From Sporopachydermia quercuum (lineage: Eukaryota > Ascomycota > Sporopachydermiomycetes > Sporopachydermiales > Sporopachydermiaceae): a DNA stretch of 64,000 nt. The notes under the pieces were generated by a model, which was given only the letters and a program-made list of their open reading frames with translations, did not search any database and was not told the origin of the DNA. The stretch covers positions 124,001 through 188,000 of the forward strand of contig BCGN01000001.1 in the NCBI GenBank assembly GCA_001599295.1. Direction: 5' to 3'. How positions within the stretch are numbered: position 1 is the stretch's first letter; the number at the start of each line of letters is the position of its first letter. The position numbers were made by a program, and so were the translations under genes. Shown here one piece after another: positions 21,198 to 31,385 of this stretch.

Positions 21198-22328
21198 TAT
21201 GATACTATGGTGATTATATATATAAACAGAAGATGAACTAACTGCCTTGTTGATAGAATTCGATATATCGTTCGTTGTTTGAATATAGTACAGACAAGTT
21301 AGTGCTGCTTTATCAGACTTGTAGTACAACCGATTTTTATTGATCGAAACTGTTATCAATTATGAAATACAGTAGCTTCTATCACAGATACAAGGCCATG
21401 AGCTACCAGTATGAAATATCAATAATCATACAGCAACCGCCAGCGTACTTTCTTCTATTTGTCTATCTGTCTATCTTCCTATCTCTAATAGTAGAAGAAT
21501 GTAGTAAATAGGAAATAATACAAATGAGCCTACTTGCTTGGGGTGGATAGTTAGTGATAGAAATTAAAGTTCAGAAAAGATTCACTTCGAATCTCCCTCT
21601 GACCGTAGTTTCGTATGTAGTTCCGAATAGTTTGTACTTACTTATACTTATGTTTAATTTATGGCACAGGAAGAGAATAAATAGGGTTGACCTAGAAAGA
21701 ACACTTGAGTTGACAGGTTCTACTATGAAAGTTAGGAGTCCCATTGTAAAGAGTATATTGAAAGTGCGTTGATATATTTATTGTAGCTTGTTCATTAGTG
21801 GTAATCGGATATGTGGTTTCTTTTATGGCTATGTAATGTTGACAGATTCTTAGTAGGTGAGAGGATCACTTCATGATGTAGAATATGAGGGTTTACAACT
21901 AGAATTGGCGNAAATGTCTATCAACATTGTCAAACTTGTTTTGAGTATCATATTTATTGGCAGCATTATGGATAAAGAGAACCTGTAGATCCTTTTCAAC
22001 TATATAAAAGATATTTCCACTTTCTTTCTAGCATTCAAGGTCATACTACTTGTTCCAACATATTATAACTTCTCTTATAGGAGACAAATATATCGAATCA
22101 TATTCTCTCTTGTTAAAGATTAAATAAGATCAGCATCGATTAAAACCATATATCTTTAATATGTTTAATTAAAACAACAATCCAATTATGAACCATTGAG
22201 TAATAAGGGAAAAAGTACATGAACAATATAATATAAAATCAGTTACAANGAAATGAAAATGAAAGTGCTTCTCAGTAGCAAGAAAATCAATAAAGTAGTT
22301 AAGAATATATAATACTATGCATTTATCA
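21198..22328. other. Intergenic region upstream of COX19
   Basis: COX19 promoter and 3' flank of the zinc-finger gene. A short imperfect TCTA/TCTG repeat lies at about 21457-21487. No further gene seen; a 73-codon plus-strand frame near 21554 lacks an ATG start. Confidence 0.5.
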
Positions 22329-23858
22329 TCAACTTTCATCAATGCTTTTAGCATGATTCTGAGCTTTATGAATAAATTGTCCCTCTAAGTATCCTATTCT
22401 AGCTTCAGCAGAGACTAACCTTTGTTCAAGACCTATTATACGACTTTCTAATAACCCAATTAAAGCATAAGCATTCTGAGAATCCATAATAGGATTAGAG
22501 ATAGAACCGTTCATAGCACGAGTAATATGTTCCTCCTGCGCCAAAGCTCCCGCTCTTGGAACTGGTTTCAGTTTTGGGGTGGAACTGAAGGAACCACTGT
22601 ATGTAGAAGAGTTTCCTTGTGCGATAGTGCTCGAGACAGCTGTTTTTGATTCATTCTCTTTTTTGAAGTTAGGTGATAGTCTGAAACATAGGAAATTTGG
22701 TGCTGATCCACCATTTGTATCTGTTGATCCTCCATTCAAACCATTGGAATTACTGGCAGATGTATTCAAGTTTGCATTAGGATTAGATAGTATATTTCCA
22801 ATAAGCATATTGCTAGAATTTGGTGGAAAATTTGACGGCATATTTGCGTTATTAGTAGGTGTTCCTTCTATTGATAAACTTTTTCGTCCGACCTTAATAG
22901 CAGGTTCTTCGATTTCGGTGGAGAACCTTCTCTTGTTATTTACTTTCTTATCCTCTTCTTCTTGCACCGAGAGAACGGATTTTCCTCCTTCCTCTTCGGG
23001 ATTTGCTGAGCTTCTTTCAATAGAACTGGGACATCTACCTGCACTTTTCAAATGTCTAGACAAAGCATCACTTCTGGCAAACCTCCTTCCACATTTAGTG
23101 CATAGATAAGGTTTTTCCCCTGTATGTAATTTTTCATGACGTCGTAGGTCATTTAGACGTCTAAACCGTGAGGAACAGGTAGCACATATATGTGGTTTAT
23201 CTTCTGTGTGAGTTAACAGATGTGAGCGTAAATTATATAGTCTAGTGAAAACATGGTTACAGTGAGGACAAGCATGTCTTAAGACTTCTCCGGTTTTTGG
23301 GTTGATTTCTGGTTCACTAGAAGGGGAGGATGGTTGAACATTGTTCGATCCACTATCTTTGTTTTCTTGGGGAGCTACAGGTGGTGCTGATGTTGTTGAT
23401 GAATCCGCTGCTTCGGATTTTGCTGCTAGTGCTGTCACTGGTTCTTTTGATGAAGTTGTTGTTAATGTGGTGTCCCCTTTCGTAGAAATTACTGAAGCCA
23501 AGGGGACAGTTGATAAAGGTTTAGAGATGACAATATTTGAGAGAGATGACGGAGATGCGCTTTGTTGCCGCGCGTTCGTCAAAGCAGTGCTTATATTGAT
23601 AGAATCTGTTGTCGTTTTGGGGGTATTAGCATCAACACCTGTTGTTTTTGCTAATGGAGTACCATTTGAAGAATTTGATACGGAAGGTATAGTAGATTGT
23701 ATAGGGATAAATGATGTCAGTGGTGTAGCTGGTGCTTTGGTGCTCTCTTCAGAAGGAATATTGATAGAAGTAGTATTAGCTCCTGTAACAGTTTTTGCAG
23801 TATTAGCACTGGCAGTTACTGCAGTTTCTGGTGTAGAACTTGAAGCAGCAACAGACAT
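22329..23858 (-). CDS. C2H2 zinc-finger transcription factor
   Basis: 509 residues. Residues 1-190 are S/T/A-rich and disordered, as in an activation domain. Three tandem fingers span about 197-280: CPHC...H-x4-H in the first, CATC...HEKLH in the second, and CTKCGRRFARSDALSRH followed six residues later by Cys in the third, which makes the last a C2HC variant. The TGEKPY-type linkers (TEDKPH, TGEKPY) show DNA binding. The arrangement YNLRSHLLTH / NDLRRHEKLHTGEKPY resembles Crz1/Prz1-like calcineurin-responsive factors and other fungal C2H2 factors, but I cannot assign an orthologue. The C-terminus (about 455-500) is a leucine-heptad coiled coil (LIGLLESRIIGLEQRL), which suggests it binds as a dimer. 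Presumably nuclear. Confidence 0.9.
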   Translation of the reverse strand: MSVAASSSTPETAVTASANTAKTVTGANTTSINIPSEESTKAPATPLTSFIPIQSTIPSVSNSSNGTPLAKTTGVDANTPKTTTDSINISTALTNARQQSASPSSLSNIVISKPLSTVPLASVISTKGDTTLTTTSSKEPVTALAAKSEAADSSTTSAPPVAPQENKDSGSNNVQPSSPSSEPEINPKTGEVLRHACPHCNHVFTRLYNLRSHLLTHTEDKPHICATCSSRFRRLNDLRRHEKLHTGEKPYLCTKCGRRFARSDALSRHLKSAGRCPSSIERSSANPEEEGGKSVLSVQEEEDKKVNNKRRFSTEIEEPAIKVGRKSLSIEGTPTNNANMPSNFPPNSSNMLIGNILSNPNANLNTSASNSNGLNGGSTDTNGGSAPNFLCFRLSPNFKKENESKTAVSSTIAQGNSSTYSGSFSSTPKLKPVPRAGALAQEEHITRAMNGSISNPIMDSQNAYALIGLLESRIIGLEQRLVSAEARIGYLEGQFIHKAQNHAKSIDES

Positions 23859-25417
23859 TCTAATGATTTATAAAAGTTGACAATAATTAATTAACTCCAA
23901 CGTATTCCTCATAAATACTGTACACTTTGTCTGTTATTTTTCAATCTAACATTTAATTGCAAAGATGCTTCTCGAGGCAAGTATTCCGTTCATAACAATA
24001 CAATACAAATTGTTCCAACAGAAATATGTTCTTTCGCGCAGCAAATCTCAAAAGTTATTTGTGTCTAAACAAGATAAATGTAACAAATATCCACTTTTTT
24101 ATCCCCGTTAATAAATAATCATGAATGTGTTATAAGAGTAGGTAGGTAAAGAAATGAAATGAAAGAGTTGTTGACCAGAAGAAATAGCAGACTGAATGAA
24201 GGCTAAAGAAGGAAAAGAAGGCTCAGCAGATGAAGATATTTCCTAATTGATGAGTTTTAGTTGAAACATACAATATCGATTGTTCCAGAAATGGATACTT
24301 GAGTAACTTGTTAGTTCTGTTTTCAGCGAGGTGTGTATAACTTTAAGTTGAGAAAAAGCGGGTTAGCCACTCAAAAGATGACATGTAAATTAGCATTGTT
24401 TCTCATAATGTAAAGTTTAAGATGTGTGTGGCTTCAAGGAGTAGAGTAAATCTGAGGTATTTAATGAAGGATTCTGATTAAAGGGTATTTATGGAATATA
24501 AAAAGCTGTTTTCACTNATTCCCAGTTTATTGTATTCAAATGTNTTGCAGTCTTAACAGGTACTTTAATGTTAAATTTGGAGTACTTATACTTAAAGCAG
24601 TGAGCCACTGAAGAATATAATTATAATTTGAGTTTCTTTGTTAGCTAACTCTAAGTAGTGGCTTTAGCTCAAACTTTCTCCCCTCTCCTATTTTTGCACA
24701 AGATTTCTCATTGAAATTTCCAGATTCAGATGATATTGCCGTTTAAGCTTAAAACGTTAAATAGTGATATGTTCAGTAGCACATCAGTGGCTCATCCGGA
24801 GGTTCGTGGTGGCTTGACTTTAGAATGAGAAAAGGAGACAAAGAGGAGAGCGCGATCAATTAAGCATTCAAAGAGTTTACAGTAGTTTCGAATCCATCTC
24901 CAAATGTATAAGAAATTTCTGGGGTCTATAAGGAAGATTAGTGCCGAAGCAATAGCGTTTCTACATATACATGAACTGGAATCAAATATTATTAGGAAGA
25001 ACTCGCTATTCATTGTGACACTTGGAATTTATCCTCTTTTCACTTACTTAGTTATTTGTGAGGCTCAGGAAAATCTTACTTAAGTTCACTTTAGTCATTG
25101 CGTAGCGATCGCTGATTTTTACAAGTTATTCCCCAATATTGTCTTTCATCCACTCTACCATGTGATCAAAAATCTTTCGTCCTATCCAATACTATAATAT
25201 ATAGTTATTGAGTTTGGTATGTAATACCGTATCAGAAATAAATGCTTATAAACAATGGGTAAGAACATCATGTTTCAAGCAGAGTACTCCTTAGGATATA
25301 CATACAAAGCATACTAAACCTAAAGGTAGATAATCTTAGAAACAATCTTAATGTACAATTGATCCAGGTGAATAAATGTTAATCGTTTTCATAACAAAAA
25401 TCATCATAGTCAACACT
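23859..25417. other. Intergenic region, zinc-finger gene promoter and VPS29 3' flank
   Basis: About 1.5 kb, AT-rich. It contains the 10-bp palindrome AGCGATCGCT (about 25105-25114) and a 74-codon minus-strand ATG frame (25013-24792) with no recognisable motif. No gene called. Confidence 0.45.
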
Positions 25418-26600
25418 TTATGACTCCTTCCGGTAACTCATCTTATCGACTTTCACCTCATCATCAATATAACTATACATAAACAGTGTACAGACACTTC
25501 CTTGTATATCCAGTAAACAGAAACTTGGAATTGGATCTGCACTTTCTTCGTCCTCGTAATCAGTATCAGAGTCATCAGCTTCTGCTTTCTTTAACTCATC
25601 TTCTAAATCATCTGTTCGTTGGTTAATCTTGATATCATCCGGGAATAAACCATCTGATACTGAGCCAGAACTAAACACATCTTTCAAATTATCTTTGCCT
25701 TCTTCATTCGTTCCATTTGATGTATCATTGTTCTCTGGTTTTCCTTCATCTGTGCCATTCTTATCGTCTTTGACTTCATCTTTGTTGTCACCTTCATCTT
25801 CTTCTTCGTCTTCAATAGGCCATTCCGAAGAAAAGGCACCTGTAGCACTACCGGGGTTGACAAGAAATTTTCCATCCAGAGCATAAGCTTCTGCTGTATG
25901 AGTTCCACCCCATAGCAAAATATCGACATCCATTTGTCTTGCTGCTGTTAATAATGCCAATGGATCACCCTTTGGAAGAATTGTGTATCCGTTGGTTATT
26001 CCAATTCGCAATTGTCCATGAGTAAATATTTTTGATAATGGCAATGTTGGATTCTCATCATATTCACCTTTCACTAATTGGAAATCCGGTGATAATGATT
26101 TCAAATATGACACTGTTCTTGGAGATGAGGTAACATTTCCTAGACATAAAACTTGAGACACTTTACCAGGTGTTAAAAGCTTTTTGAACTGATTATATTG
26201 TTTGTTAGTATTCCTTTTACTGAGGATTGACACCTGTTTACTACTTGCGATTGAAATTGATAGAGAATAGTAGTAGATGACGACTATCCTAATCATATTT
26301 TTTTGGGAGTCATGNACAACATACTTTTGCTGGTAAATCCTGTAAACAAATAAAGTTAGTTAGTATTTGTAAGAAATGATAAGCTGTTAAGTATACCTGT
26401 CATATCAACCATGATATGAACCAACATTCAAGTAAATTTCTGACTTGTGTCTTATCAAATACATAATGATACTTAACACGGAGCTTCTGTCGTATCTAAA
26501 TATNTGTATCAAAAGACATCATGTTTCTCATCAATACAAAAATATAACTTACTGATGCTCTATCAGGTATATGTATATCTCCAATGGCAAGAATAAACAT
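25418..26600 (-). CDS. VPS29: Retromer subunit Vps29, two introns and a 15-nt microexon
   Basis: Core subunit of retromer, which recycles cargo from endosomes to the Golgi with Vps35 and Vps26. Exon 1 26600-26553 (MFILAIGDIHIPDRAS); intron 1 26552-26340 (213 nt, GTAAGT...CTAAC...CAG); exon 2 26339-26325, only 15 nt (DLPAK); intron 2 26324-26189 (136 nt, GTATGT...TACTAAC...CAG); exon 3 26188-25418. Both introns are phase 0. The spliced 277-residue protein has the phosphoesterase-fold motifs GDIHIPDR, CLGN, GEYDENP, THGQ and GGTHTAE, followed by VNPGSATGAFS. Residues about 145-240 are an acidic D/E/N-rich insert before the last strands (IPSFCLLDIQGSV); S. cerevisiae Vps29 (282 aa) is also longer than animal Vps29. 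An ATG frame starting at 26296 lies inside intron 2 and is not the start. Confidence 0.96.
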
Positions 26601-27396
26601 GTTGTATGGTATATTCTTTTAACTTCGATTGTATTATATTGATATTGATGTTTCCCTGGCTTATCGCTATATGATTATGCTAGCTTTGAACACTACAACA
26701 ACCACAATGAAGAATTGAATCTAATCCTATCCAAACAGCCCAGAAATACACCAACTGCAGTTTCCGCTAAAAATACAACTTTATGTATTAGATATCAATT
26801 CGATTGCTTTGTTTTATTGTTAAACCACCATATAAATGTATCTATAATATCCTTCAGGGGCCTTTTTCCCTGTCTAATAAGAAGCCTGGTGTTCATAATC
26901 TATAATTCGTGATCGAGGGATGGGTGGTCGCAAGATTAAAAGAACCCCTAGATATGTGTTATCTGATATGGGACACACTTCGAGATAGGACAATAAGAGG
27001 GCTTGATTTACATATGATTTTGTATATATTCGATTTAAGAAAGAAACAATGAATTATATGGTCATTAGGCTAGATAAATCTTTTGATTTTCAGTGATCAA
27101 CAACCAATAAGATATGGCATTTAAGGGATGTTCTTTTGATCTATGTATTTGCTTATTATCGTACCACAACATGCAAAAGGATTGCAAATAGACCTCAAGC
27201 AAGGTCGTCATTGCGGTCATCCGCGCAGTTTTATCACTATTGATTCTGAATGGATAAACAAATATATATATATAGACACTATTATGCATTACTAGTTGAT
27301 AATGTATGAAAAGACCAGACTGCAATCTCTGAATTACTAGTCATTCTATGATTCTATAAATTTATGGTCTAATGACTCTCTCTGTTTTCTATCACT
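26601..27396. other. Intergenic region VPS29/AGX1-like
   Basis: VPS29 promoter and 3' flank of the aminotransferase gene. AT-rich; a short AT repeat lies at about 27262-27272. No gene seen. Confidence 0.5.
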
Positions 27397-28905
27397 CTAA
27401 TGCTTTAAACTATCTAACGTTTCTTTAATTCCTTCAAGCAATCTCACGATATCTCCACGCTCAGCATTCACAACGCTGACCCCCATATGACCAATTCTAA
27501 AGTAGTTAGGAGCAATTCCCTTTTGTAAACCGCCTGCTAAAACAATACCTCTTTTCCCCATAGCTGCAAGGAATTCAGAAGCAGTAACACCATCAGGGAG
27601 ATAAGCCGCTGTCATACCATTTGCAGAGTTATCTAAAGTAGTTGAAACCAGTTTCAAACCATAATATTGTAATGTGCTTTGAATGGTCTTTGCTACATTT
27701 TTATGAGAGTTGAATCTAGCTTGAAGATTTCTTTCGATTTCTTCGTCTGATAACACTTTGGTGAGTTCTGCAGATCTTGTTGACAATTCAGCTGCTGAAA
27801 GTAAAGGCTTGGCATAGCCATAGCCGAGAATCTCACATAAACTAACATGAAGAGCATTCACAAGTTGAATACTTGGAGTAGCAAAATAAGCTCCAGAATT
27901 TGACTCGTAAGCATTCATGATACCACTCCATCTGTTCATATCTGCATAGAATGCTCTAGGACCTGTTCTACTAGTAGCTTTTTGGATAGCTCTTTCACTA
28001 GCCAACATAATAGCTAAACCAGCAGGACAACCCATAGCTTTCTGAGAAGCAGTTAGAACAAAATCAATGTTCCAGTCATCAAATCTAATCTCTTCAACAC
28101 CCATGGAGCAAACAGCATCAACAACGATCATGGAGTTGGGAGAGTATACATGAATTATTGATGCCAATCTTTGGACATTACTTAGAATACCTGTGGAAGT
28201 ATCAGTCTGAGTAATAGTGATAGCAGCATATTTATTAGGATTGGCTCTCAACAAAGCTGTTAGTCTAGCTTCATCAATTTGTTCACCAAGTTCTGATCTC
28301 AAATAATGGACAGAAACTCCGTACGACTCGAAACAGTTACCAAAAGAATCACCAAAAAAACCGGTTGATAAAACCAACACAGAATCCTTTTCTGACACCA
28401 AATTACTAGCAGCAAAGTCCCATCCTAATGTTCCAGAGCCAGAAATAACAAAAGGTTGACTCCCTTCAACTTTTGCAAAAAGCAATTGCCGTATTTTCTT
28501 CAAAACTGATTGAAAAGTTGCTACGAAGGGTTGACCAGTATGAGCTTGTGACGGAGTGCTCATAGCAGCCAAGACATTATCAGAAAACTCAACAGGTCCT
28601 GGAATTAAAACTAAAGGATGTTCAGGTTGAGAATACTCAGAATTCGCGCTCCCAACAGTTCCACTGGTGCAATTGCGAGCCATCGGTAATCTACAAATAG
28701 GTGGTCTCATTAAACGTTCAGGATTGATGATGTTTACATTCTCTAAAGATCTCCATCTATCATCATGAACTTGTGTAGTATTGAAACAAGCATTTGGGAA
28801 ATGAACCGGTGCTCCTACATTATCCTGTGAAGATATATGATTCTTCATCATCCCAAGACGAGATAATGCTTGTCGGTTTCTTGGTCCTTCTGATCTTCCA
28901 GACAT
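27397..28905 (-). CDS. AGX1: Alanine:glyoxylate aminotransferase (Agx1-like) with long N-terminal extension
   Basis: PLP-dependent class-V aminotransferase that converts alanine and glyoxylate to pyruvate and glycine, one route of glycine synthesis in yeast. The family domain starts at about residue 96 (LVLIPGPVEFSD) and runs to the end. The conserved PGP motif, SGSGTLGWD cofactor loop, VVDAVCSMG with the PLP-binding Asp, and TASQKAMGCPAGL with the Schiff-base Lys are all present. The protein is 502 residues against about 385 for S. cerevisiae Agx1. The extra N-terminal 94 residues are unrelated to the family; the first 25 are Arg/Ser-rich and nearly free of acidic residues, like a mitochondrial presequence. 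An internal ATG at 28683-28681 would give a 428-residue form. No C-terminal peroxisomal signal is seen (ends DSLKH). Confidence 0.9.
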   Translation of the reverse strand: MSGRSEGPRNRQALSRLGMMKNHISSQDNVGAPVHFPNACFNTTQVHDDRWRSLENVNIINPERLMRPPICRLPMARNCTSGTVGSANSEYSQPEHPLVLIPGPVEFSDNVLAAMSTPSQAHTGQPFVATFQSVLKKIRQLLFAKVEGSQPFVISGSGTLGWDFAASNLVSEKDSVLVLSTGFFGDSFGNCFESYGVSVHYLRSELGEQIDEARLTALLRANPNKYAAITITQTDTSTGILSNVQRLASIIHVYSPNSMIVVDAVCSMGVEEIRFDDWNIDFVLTASQKAMGCPAGLAIMLASERAIQKATSRTGPRAFYADMNRWSGIMNAYESNSGAYFATPSIQLVNALHVSLCEILGYGYAKPLLSAAELSTRSAELTKVLSDEEIERNLQARFNSHKNVAKTIQSTLQYYGLKLVSTTLDNSANGMTAAYLPDGVTASEFLAAMGKRGIVLAGGLQKGIAPNYFRIGHMGVSVVNAERGDIVRLLEGIKETLDSLKH

Positions 28906-29894
28906 AGTTGAATATGTAGGTAGTGTGAAAGTAATCTATATAAGATTTCTACCGAGTCAAGCCGTCGAGATGGCGATCTATTGATTCTGCATACACTTCA
29001 GAATGTAAGGTAATTCAAAAGTATCTCCTTCTTCCGTTTGAAAACCCTTTTTCCAGGTAGATAGGACTTTTTGAAGGCTTATATGATTATAACCATGTGA
29101 TAATCAGTTCTAAAAATTTTCATGCGTAACTGACACTATCAATTTTTTCACCTAAACAGGAAGGATTACGAAAAGTCACCAATATGCATTAGCACTGGTG
29201 TTTCCGGACAAATCTTCCTCTAGGAGTCCATTTTTTAGCCGTTAACATGATAATTGAATGAGGAGTTGAGAAGAATTGCTAATGAAATTTCAGTCAACGG
29301 ATTTCGGAACCTAATTTGCCTGATAAGTAGGACTCTGTATGCAGCAGCTCAATTAAACTTTTCCCAAGTGGGGAGAAACATTTCCTAATCAAAGATGGCA
29401 ATTATCCGATGATGTGGCTTGGTTGAGGTANAAGAGCGAAGTGGCAAAGAGAAGGCAAGCTATGAGATATAAAAAACATTAAAGATAATATCTAATGGAG
29501 TGAAGAATAAACTATGAATAAAATAGTCAAATTTTATTATAGGTTTGAAAATATGACATGTTTAATCATTCTTATAAGNAATACCAGCTGGACAATGGTT
29601 TAAAATGAACTAATAATTCATTACTATGTGCAAGAAAAAAAAAAATACAAAGTGTCAAACCAAGTAATTTATGTTTGAAAATAAATGTAGTATTCCTTAC
29701 TGACAGAATACNAGTATTAGTCCTGCGGTTCGGTCAGCTGAAAATTCAAATAGTTACCTAAAACTGCGCGAGCAGCAGGAACTCAGATTGAAGTACAGCC
29801 ATGAAATAGTAGTAATCATGACTGTTGACATGAACTGTATATGCAGATTCGGATCAACAGCACTTGAATTGAATATATTAATTAACAAGGTTTC
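28906..29894. other. Intergenic region AGX1-like/RCF1
   Basis: Promoter of the aminotransferase gene and 3' flank of RCF1, about 1 kb, AT-rich with N bases at 29431, 29579 and 29712. No gene, RNA or repeat recognised. Confidence 0.5.
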
Positions 29895-30505
29895 TCAATT
29901 ATCCTTCTTTTCAGAGGCTTCTTGGAATTGTCTGGCCAAAGCAGCTCTCTTTCTTCTTTCCCTAACTTCTTCATCACGTCTTTCAAGCTCCTCGATCCAG
30001 AGTTTTTCTCTAAGTTCTGCTTTCTCCCTTAACAATTCATCCTGCGTTTTTCTTGCCTTATTATTATTGTCCAAAACATATGAACCAGCAACCATTGCAA
30101 CAACAGTGAAGCCTTGGAACACTACACGCCAACGAAACCAAGTATTAGCTGTTTTTCTGGATCCCGTCTTAACAGCCTTTGATGCCATTATTAGAGCACC
30201 AACGGTTAGAAGACTTCCTAATGGTACTAAAGGTTCTTCTTTGCACCTCAGGATCATCTTCTCTAAGAATGGCAATTCACTGTTTGATGTTAGCATTATG
30301 ATCGTATGATACTATTGTTCTAAACAAACTTGTTCAGTAACCTGCTACGAGTAGATAGGTTTTGGACATCTCACTTTCAGGTTCTTAAGCAATTTTCATT
30401 ATGTCTATTTAGTAATCAATTGACAGGAATAAAGTCAATAGCATAAATCCATACTTACTTCTCATCGTTGGATGAGTTATCGAAACTAGATGGAAGACCT
30501 GACAT
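29895..30505 (-). CDS. RCF1: Respiratory supercomplex factor Rcf1 (Hig1 domain), one intron
   Basis: Mitochondrial inner-membrane protein that associates with complexes III and IV. Exon 1 30505-30459 encodes MSGLPSSFDNSSNDE; intron 30458-30280 (179 nt) has donor GTAAGT, branch TGCTAAC and acceptor CAG; exon 2 30279-29895. The spliced protein has 143 residues (S. cerevisiae Rcf1: 159). The Hig1 domain shows CKEEPLVPLGSLLTVGAL, a first membrane helix, the RWRVVFQ signature (R-x-R-x3-Q) and a second helix (VVAMVAGSYVL). A long charged coiled coil follows (LREKLWIEELERRDEEVRER) with the RKRAALARQF ending typical of fungal Rcf1. The ATG at 30296 lies in the intron next to the branch site and is not the start. 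Confidence 0.96.
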
Positions 30506-31385
30506 GTTGAATTATTTTCTGTTGTAAAACTTCCAAGTGTTATAATCCTGATATAAACTGTCGCACTTTCATTCAATTACGGTGTGCTTCGTTTTATTAA
30601 TAGTAAACGTGTGTATGTTAAGATTCCCTGACGCAATCTTATTCACCTGTTCTATCGAACTCGAACAATGATTATCTTTATTGCTGCAGTATGAATCCAG
30701 AGAATCAGTTTGGAAACTAAGTAACAAGAAATGAAATTCCACTCTTGAGCTCTTAAATTCAGAGTGCTCTCAAACTAATCACAATTATCACAATCAGCTG
30801 AAGATTCGTGCGTTGATTTGTGTGTCTACAGTTCCTGTTATCCACCATCTTTTACGGGAGGCAATCAGATATTAGATGAAGTTTTTGGACGATTTTCGAA
30901 GCCACATAGATATCCAATGAGGTATATAATGGTGGCTCAGATAAGCTGTTCATTTGTCTATAGGTCTGATATTGGACATAAACTCCGAAACGAGACGGGA
31001 TGTAGATTANATTTTAACTTTAACGTTTCTAACCTTAACCTTGCCACTTGAACTTTATTTGTAAGGACATCAATTGAAGATATAAATAAAGATCAGGGCA
31101 ATCGAGATGTTGATTCATTTATATTGAGAGCAGGAGGTATATTATGATTACCATAGAGAAGTTGTTGTTGACTTAGCGGTAAACATATGAAAAGAAGGAC
31201 ATTTCATTTGAACGCAAGATATGACAGAGGAGAACAAGGAAAAGTTTTTTTTGTGAGTTACTGATATTCCTTCTTTTTACCCACGCTACACTATGTTGTT
31301 ACTGAATAAGAATGACATACCAACTGCTTCACATTCATAATAGGACACTCTACGAAACTCTTTGTTCACATCTTTGTTAAGTGGA
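30506..31385. other. Divergent intergenic region RCF1/AlkB-like gene
   Basis: Shared promoter region of two divergent genes. No RNA gene, repeat or ATG-initiated frame of note. Confidence 0.5.

Noticed and set aside
21198-21359. 54-residue N-terminal extension of COX19
   Set aside because: Not similar to Cox19; the conserved MSGGPGG start is at 21197 and the extension is AT-rich upstream sequence.
24880-24905. Possible tRNA T-arm (GTTTCGAATCC)
   Set aside because: The flanking bases do not form a T stem and no D-arm, anticodon arm or acceptor stem can be built.
26189-26296. ATG start for VPS29 at 26296
   Set aside because: It lies inside intron 2; the true start MFILAIGDIHIPD is at 26600.
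30280-30296. ATG start for RCF1 at 30296
   Set aside because: The codon overlaps the intron branch-site region; exon 1 at 30505-30459 gives the conserved N-terminus.
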